Shown here piece after piece: positions 59,016-64,000 of a stretch of 64,000 nucleotides of DNA. The position numbers and the translations under genes were made by a program. Below the pieces are notes generated by a model. That model worked only from the letters and a program-made list of their open reading frames with translations, made no database searches and was not told the DNA's origin. Every line of letters starts with the position of its first letter. Position 1 is the first letter of the stretch. The stretch comes from Castanea sativa. Lineage: Eukaryota; Streptophyta; Magnoliopsida; Fagales; Fagaceae. The stretch spans positions 81,783,987 through 81,847,986 of the forward strand of contig NC_134017.1 of assembly GCF_040712315.1 (NCBI RefSeq). The letters run 5' to 3'.

Positions 59016-62000
59016 ATGATGACCACCAACAATGTTCAAGGAGATGAACCACGCACGACGGTGCTCAAGAGGCAAGTCCAAACTCTAGTCGCCGCTATGG
59101 AACGCCTCACCAAACAGAACCAAGATTTGGAAGAACAATTGCGCCAAAGGTATGCGGGCGCTAACACCTAGGAGAAAGATTAAGAAGGAACTAACGTGGA
59201 GAGAAGGAACTAGGAAGGGACGGAAGGTAGCAATGCCCCAAGCAAGCCGGAATGACAGGACACGAGCTGGCCATTTGTCACCGAAACCGTCTCACCTCAC
59301 ATAGTCGCTGAGATGTAGATGATGAAGGAGTGAATGGACTGCATGATGAACGCCCTCAAAGGACGGGTGTCCAGCGATCTTGATGACCTGGGTCTAGCGA
59401 ATTGACTCGGCATTCACAGCGTCCGTTAGTTCATTCCCCCTTCCACGAAAGTTTCGTATGCCGCAGGTAGAAAGCTACGATGGGTCCAAGGATCCTTTAG
59501 ATCACTAAGAGTCTTTCAAGACCCTGATACACCTTCAAGGGGTGCCAGACGCAATCATGTGCAGAGCCTTCCCCACCACGCTGAAAGGACCCGTAAGGAT
59601 CTGGTTCAGTAGGCTGACGCTTAACTCCATTGGTATTTTCAAAGAGTTAAGCACCCAATTTGCCTCACATTTCATCGAGGGGCACAAGTATAAGAAATCC
59701 ACCGCATGCCTGATGAACATTATGCAGTGGGAAGACGAGACGTTGAGGTCTTACATAACTCGTTTTAACAAGGAGGCCCCCTCGATCGATGAAGTAGAAG
59801 ACAAGATACTCGTAACAGCATTCACCAATGGGTTGTGGAAGGGAAAGTTCCTATTTTCCTTATATAAGAACGACCCGAAGACCATATTAAAGGTGCTTTA
59901 TAGGGCGACCAAATACATGAACGCGGAAGATGTACTACTGGCTTGAGAAGAGAAGCCCAAAAAAAGGGACAGACAGGAAGATGCATGATCGGACAGGGGG
60001 CGGAAGATGGCTAGAACTGGAGAACAATAGGAGGACTGACGCTCCAAAACACCCACGGGAAAATTCATAAGCTTCACCCCACTGACTGTCCCAATTGACC
60101 AAGTACTGATGCAAATTAAGGATGAAGGAGCCTTGACCTTTCTCGGCAAGTTGAAGGGAGTTCCTAACAAGAGGTCAAGGGACAAATATTGTTGTTTTCA
60201 TTGTGATCACGCCCACGACATAGTTGACTGCTATGACCTGAAGCAACAAATAGAAGCTCTTCTTAGACAAGGAAGGTTACAGAGGTTCGTTAGCAAGGAA
60301 AAAACAAACCCACCGCAGGAACAAGCTCCTCGACGGGAGAATAAGCGCCCCAGACCGCCCATAGGAGATATAAGAATGATCGTAGGAGGCACTGCGACTG
60401 CTGGGTCATCAAAAAAGGCCCATAAGACTTACCTCAAGATGGTTCAGAACATCCAGTTGACGAGTTTCATACCCAAGATGGTGCAGGTCAACAACCTTCT
60501 CATTGGATTCTTGGAAGAAGATGCACGATGTCTTCACCACCCACATGATGATGCACTCGTCGTCACCATACAAGCAGGAGACTATAACATGCACCAGGTT
60601 CTGGTTGACAATGGTAGCTTGGCTGACATCCTCTACTACCCCGCATTCTAGCAGATGGGGATTGGTAGGGAGCGACTAGTTCCAACTAACACTCCACTCG
60701 TCATCTTTGGAGGGACGAGGGTATTCCCCCTTGGTGTCGTCACTTTAGCTCTAATTGTAGGTGACTATCCTCAGCAAGTCACTAAGGATATAACATTCCT
60801 CGAGGTTGATTGCTCGTCGGCGTACAACGCCATCATCGGACAGCCTACCCTCAATTCATGGAAGGCTATAACCTTTACCTACCATTTGATGACAAATTCC
60901 CTACTAACTATGGAGTGGGGGAATTGTGAGGAGATTAGGTGGCTACACGCAAGTGTTACGTAGCTATGATGGAAATGGATGACCACCTTTAGGCCATGAG
61001 CATAGAAGAACATCGGACGGTGACAGAGCCCGTTGAAAGACTCGAGGATATACATCTTGACAATTCCAGACCAGAACGAACAACCAAGATCGGCACCCTT
61101 GCAGACCCGATGGTTCACTAAGCACTCACAACTTTCCTCAAAGAAAACTGGGATGAATTGGCTTGGAGCCATGAAGACATGCCAGGAATCGACCAATCAG
61201 TTATGGTGCACAGGTTGAATGTGTTGCCTTCCTTTCCACCCGTCCATCAAAAGAAACAGGTGTTCGCCCAAGAGAGAGATTGGGCTGTGGCAGAAGAAGT
61301 CTGCAAGCTGTAAGAGGCAGGTTTCATTAGGGAATTTTATTACCCTTATTGGTTGGTGAACGTTGTGATGGTCAAGAAGAGCAGCGGAAAATGAAGGATG
61401 TGCGTAGACTTCACAAACCTAAACAAAGCGTGCCCTAAAGATAGCTACCCCCTCCTGCGGGTCGACCTCCTGGTGGACTCTACGGCTCAACACCAGCTGC
61501 TAAGCTTCATGGACGCATTTTCAAGATACAACCAAATCCAAATGGACGAAGCTGATCAAGAGAAGACTTCATTCATAACTAGCCAATGCCTTTTTTGTTA
61601 CAAGGTCATGCCATTCGGTTTAAAAAACGCAGGCGCAACATATTAGAGACTCATGAACAAGATGTTTGCATGGCAGATTAGGAGGAATGTCTAGGTATAT
61701 GTTGACGACATGCTAGTGAAAATTCGAAGGGAAGGCGATCACTTGGAGGATCTTAGAGAAACCTTCGACACTCTTCGTTCTTACAACATGAAGCTTAATC
61801 CAGGCAAGTGTGCCTTTGGAGTAACGACAGGAAAATTCTTAGGATACATGGTGTCTTAAAGAGGTATTGAGGCTAACCTAGACAAGATCCGGGCTATATT
61901 AGAAATGGCTCCTCCTAAAAATGTAAAAGAAGTACAAAGCCTTAATGGCAAGATTGCCGCGCTTAATAGATTCGTATCTAGAGCGACGGATAAATGTCTA

Positions 62001-64000
62001 CTGTTCTTCCTTATACTGAAGAGGTCTTTTGAGTGGATGACCGAATGTCAGAAGGCATTCAAGGACTTGAAGGGCTACCTCGCTTCACCACTGCTGCTGA
62101 GTCCCTCACAACCGGGAGAAGAATTGTTTCTCTATTTGGCTGTCTCCTCGGCTGCCGTCAGTGCGACCTTGGTTAGAGAAGACGACAAGGTACAAAGGCC
62201 AGTATACTACACCAGTCGAGTGCCTCATGGTGCAGAAGAAAGGTACCCTCCAATGGAAAAGCTCGCCTTCGCTCTAGTCACAGCTGCCTGTAAGCTCAAA
62301 CTATGCTTCCAAGCCCATACGGTGATCGTTCTAAATGACAAGCCCTTACAGCGAGTGATGAACAGTCCTGAAACTGCTGAACGTATGGTGCTGTGGGTGA
62401 TAGAGTTGAGTGAATTCGACATACAATATCGTCCATGTATTTCCATCAAGGGGCAGGTGGTCACTGACTTCATTGCGGAGTTCACTAATGCGGAAGGCCA
62501 AGGGGCAGAATATCCCCAATGGAACATATACATGGATGCATCGTCCAATAGACAAGCTAGTGGAGCAGGCGTTGTTCTTCAATCTCTAGAAGGCGACGAG
62601 ATCGAATGCATGGTCTGTCTCGACTTCCTTACAACTAACAACGAAGCAGAGTATGAAGCCCTAATAGCGGGGCTAGATCTCGCCAACGTAGTAGGGGTTG
62701 CGAATATGGTTATCCATTGCGATTCCCAGGTTGTCACAAACCAAGTGAATGGTGATTATGAGTGTAAGGGTGAAAAGATGAAGAAGTACTTGGAGCAAGC
62801 AAAGAGAAGGGTAAGTGAGTTACAGGCCAAGATAGTCCAAATTCCAAGAGGAGAGAACAAGCAAGCTGACCGTCTTGCCAAGGCCGCATCGGTAGAATGC
62901 ATGATCACCCCCGACAAGGTACTCTCTTTTATTCAGCTCTCACCATTGATAGATTTCGTCGATGTCCAGGAGATAGGTTTTGAAGGCAATTGGACCACCC
63001 CTTTAATCTCTTAGTTAAAAGACGGCACGTTGCCTAACGAGAGGGAAGCAGCAAGAAAGCTAAAGGTCTAATCAGCGTGATTCATCTTGATAAAGGACGT
63101 CCTGTATAAGAGGGGTTTCTCTCGATCGTACTTAAGATATTTAGGCCCCGCAAAGGCAGATTATGTCATGAGAGAAGTACGCGAAGGAATCTGCGATAAT
63201 CACTCAAGGCCGTGGTCATTGGTACATAAATTGATTTAGGCAGGATACTACTAATCGACTATGTAGAAGGATGCCCAAACTTATGTTAAAGTCTGTGACA
63301 AATGTCAAAGTTTCAGCAACATCATCAGACAACCAACGAAAGAGCTGACCCCAATAACGGCATCGTGGCCTTTTGCTTAATGGGGACTGGATATCATGGG
63401 CCAATTCCCAATAGCAGTAAGGCAGCTGAAGTTCCTAATAGTCGGTATAGACTATTTCACCAAATGGGTGGAAGCTGAAGTCCTGTCCACCATCACTGAG
63501 AAGAACGTACGAAATTTTGTTTGGAAAAATATAATTTGTAGGTACGGAATCCCTAGGGTCTTGGTCTTGGACAATGGAAAGCAAATTGACAATGACTCCT
63601 TCAAAGACTTTTGCTCACAACTAGGAATCAGGAACCACTACTCCTCCCCTGCCCATCTTCAAGCCAACGAACAAGTTGAAGTCATGAACCGATCCTTACT
63701 TCGAATCATCAAGACTCGGCTTGAGGGGGAAAAAGGCGTATGGCCAGAAGAGTTGCCCAGCGTCCTATGGGCGTACCTAACGACGACTAGAACCCCAACA
63801 GGAGAGACTCCATTTCGACTAGCAGACGGGAGTGAAGCGGTCATCCTAGCTGAAGTCGGACTCACAAGCTACAGGGTGGACAATCACAATGAGGAGAGGA
63901 ACGACGAAGCCGTACGTCTACAGCTTGATCTAGTTGATGAGGTCAGGGCGACAGCTAAACAGAGACTCGCGCAATACCAGGACCTCATGACCAAACACTA
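59016..64000 (+). pseudogene. Gypsy gag-pro-pol pseudogene
   Basis: The frame starts at ATG 59016 or 59019 with a coiled-coil-like N-terminus. It shifts before 59404, from where gag is readable (MPQVESYDGSKDP at 59458, RIWFSRL about 59597, a CCFHCDHAHDIVDC zinc knuckle about 60191). Protease is at about 60560-60870, with VDNGS (60604) and an AIIGQP motif (60829). A frameshift near 60893 moves pol to another frame. RT has MCVDFTNLNKACPKD (about 61398), MPFGLKNAGATY and YVDD (61698-61709). RNase H follows to about 62500, the second RNase H has IYMDASS and NNEAEYEAL (62520-62900), and integrase has CDKCQ, GIDYFTKWVEAE and a VLDNG motif (63290-64000). In-frame stops include 59944, 60649, 61311, 61392, 61644, 61692, 61857, 63012 and 63378. 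Confidence 0.9.

Larger units (their letters stand above)
58381..64000 (+). mobile_element. Tat-type Gypsy LTR retrotransposon, incomplete in the window
   Basis: The 5' LTR (58381-58926) is followed by a gag-pro-pol region in the order gag, protease, reverse transcriptase, RNase H, a second RNase H domain, integrase. That order identifies Ty3/Gypsy, and the extra RNase H before integrase identifies the Tat lineage. The window ends inside or just after integrase, so the 3' LTR and target duplication are not seen. Base composition is visibly less AT-rich than the surrounding DNA. Many stops and at least two frameshifts show the copy is inactive. Confidence 0.9.

Overview
The window is nuclear DNA from a flowering plant, probably a woody eudicot. 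The genes carry many introns with GT..AG borders, intergenic DNA is AT-rich, and the repeats are typical plant families: Ac-like hAT, CACTA, L1-type LINEs with a DUF4283 ORF1, Copia and Tat-type Gypsy elements, tRNA-derived SINEs and small MITEs. The style of the MITEs and LTRs suggests Fagaceae or a close relative, but that is an inference from familiarity and not a measurement. There are no prokaryotic features.

Three genes look intact. (1) ATG10, the E2-like enzyme of autophagy (11296-14238, six coding exons, 220 aa, catalytic Cys170). (2) A hAT-transposase-derived BED/DUF659 protein (28836-31074, two coding exons, 709 aa). It looks like a domesticated host gene because its frame is intact and an expected catalytic Asp is absent. 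(3) A leucine-zipper (MIP1-type) plus DUF547 protein (49668-56732, twelve coding exons, 619 aa). All three are on the + strand.

The rest is mostly transposon-derived. 1719-8702 is a dead Ac-like hAT whose transposase gene is split by a 1816-bp CACTA element (3892-5707, 3-bp target duplication CGC). 8826-9840 resembles a Copia LTR. 14961-17109 is an internally deleted Copia element on the minus strand with a clean TGGCC target duplication. 18567-25536 holds a decayed LTR element with gag, a second retroelement ORF, two internal tandem duplications and a 3' LTR. 32745-43870 holds two related minus-strand L1 LINEs. The first is interrupted by a solo LTR (35883-36893, target duplication ATCAT) of the same family as the LTR at 24513-25536. 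58381-64000 is the 5' LTR and gag-pro-pol of a decayed Tat-type Gypsy element that runs off the window.

The three host genes act independently (autophagy conjugation, an uncharacterised DNA-binding or dimerising protein, an uncharacterised zipper/DUF547 protein) and nothing suggests co-regulation. I found no convincing undescribed biological system. The most useful observations are structural: nested insertions datable by their target duplications, a palindromic array in the CACTA element, a perfect recent tandem duplication, a possible overlapping uORF on ATG10, and the domesticated hAT gene.
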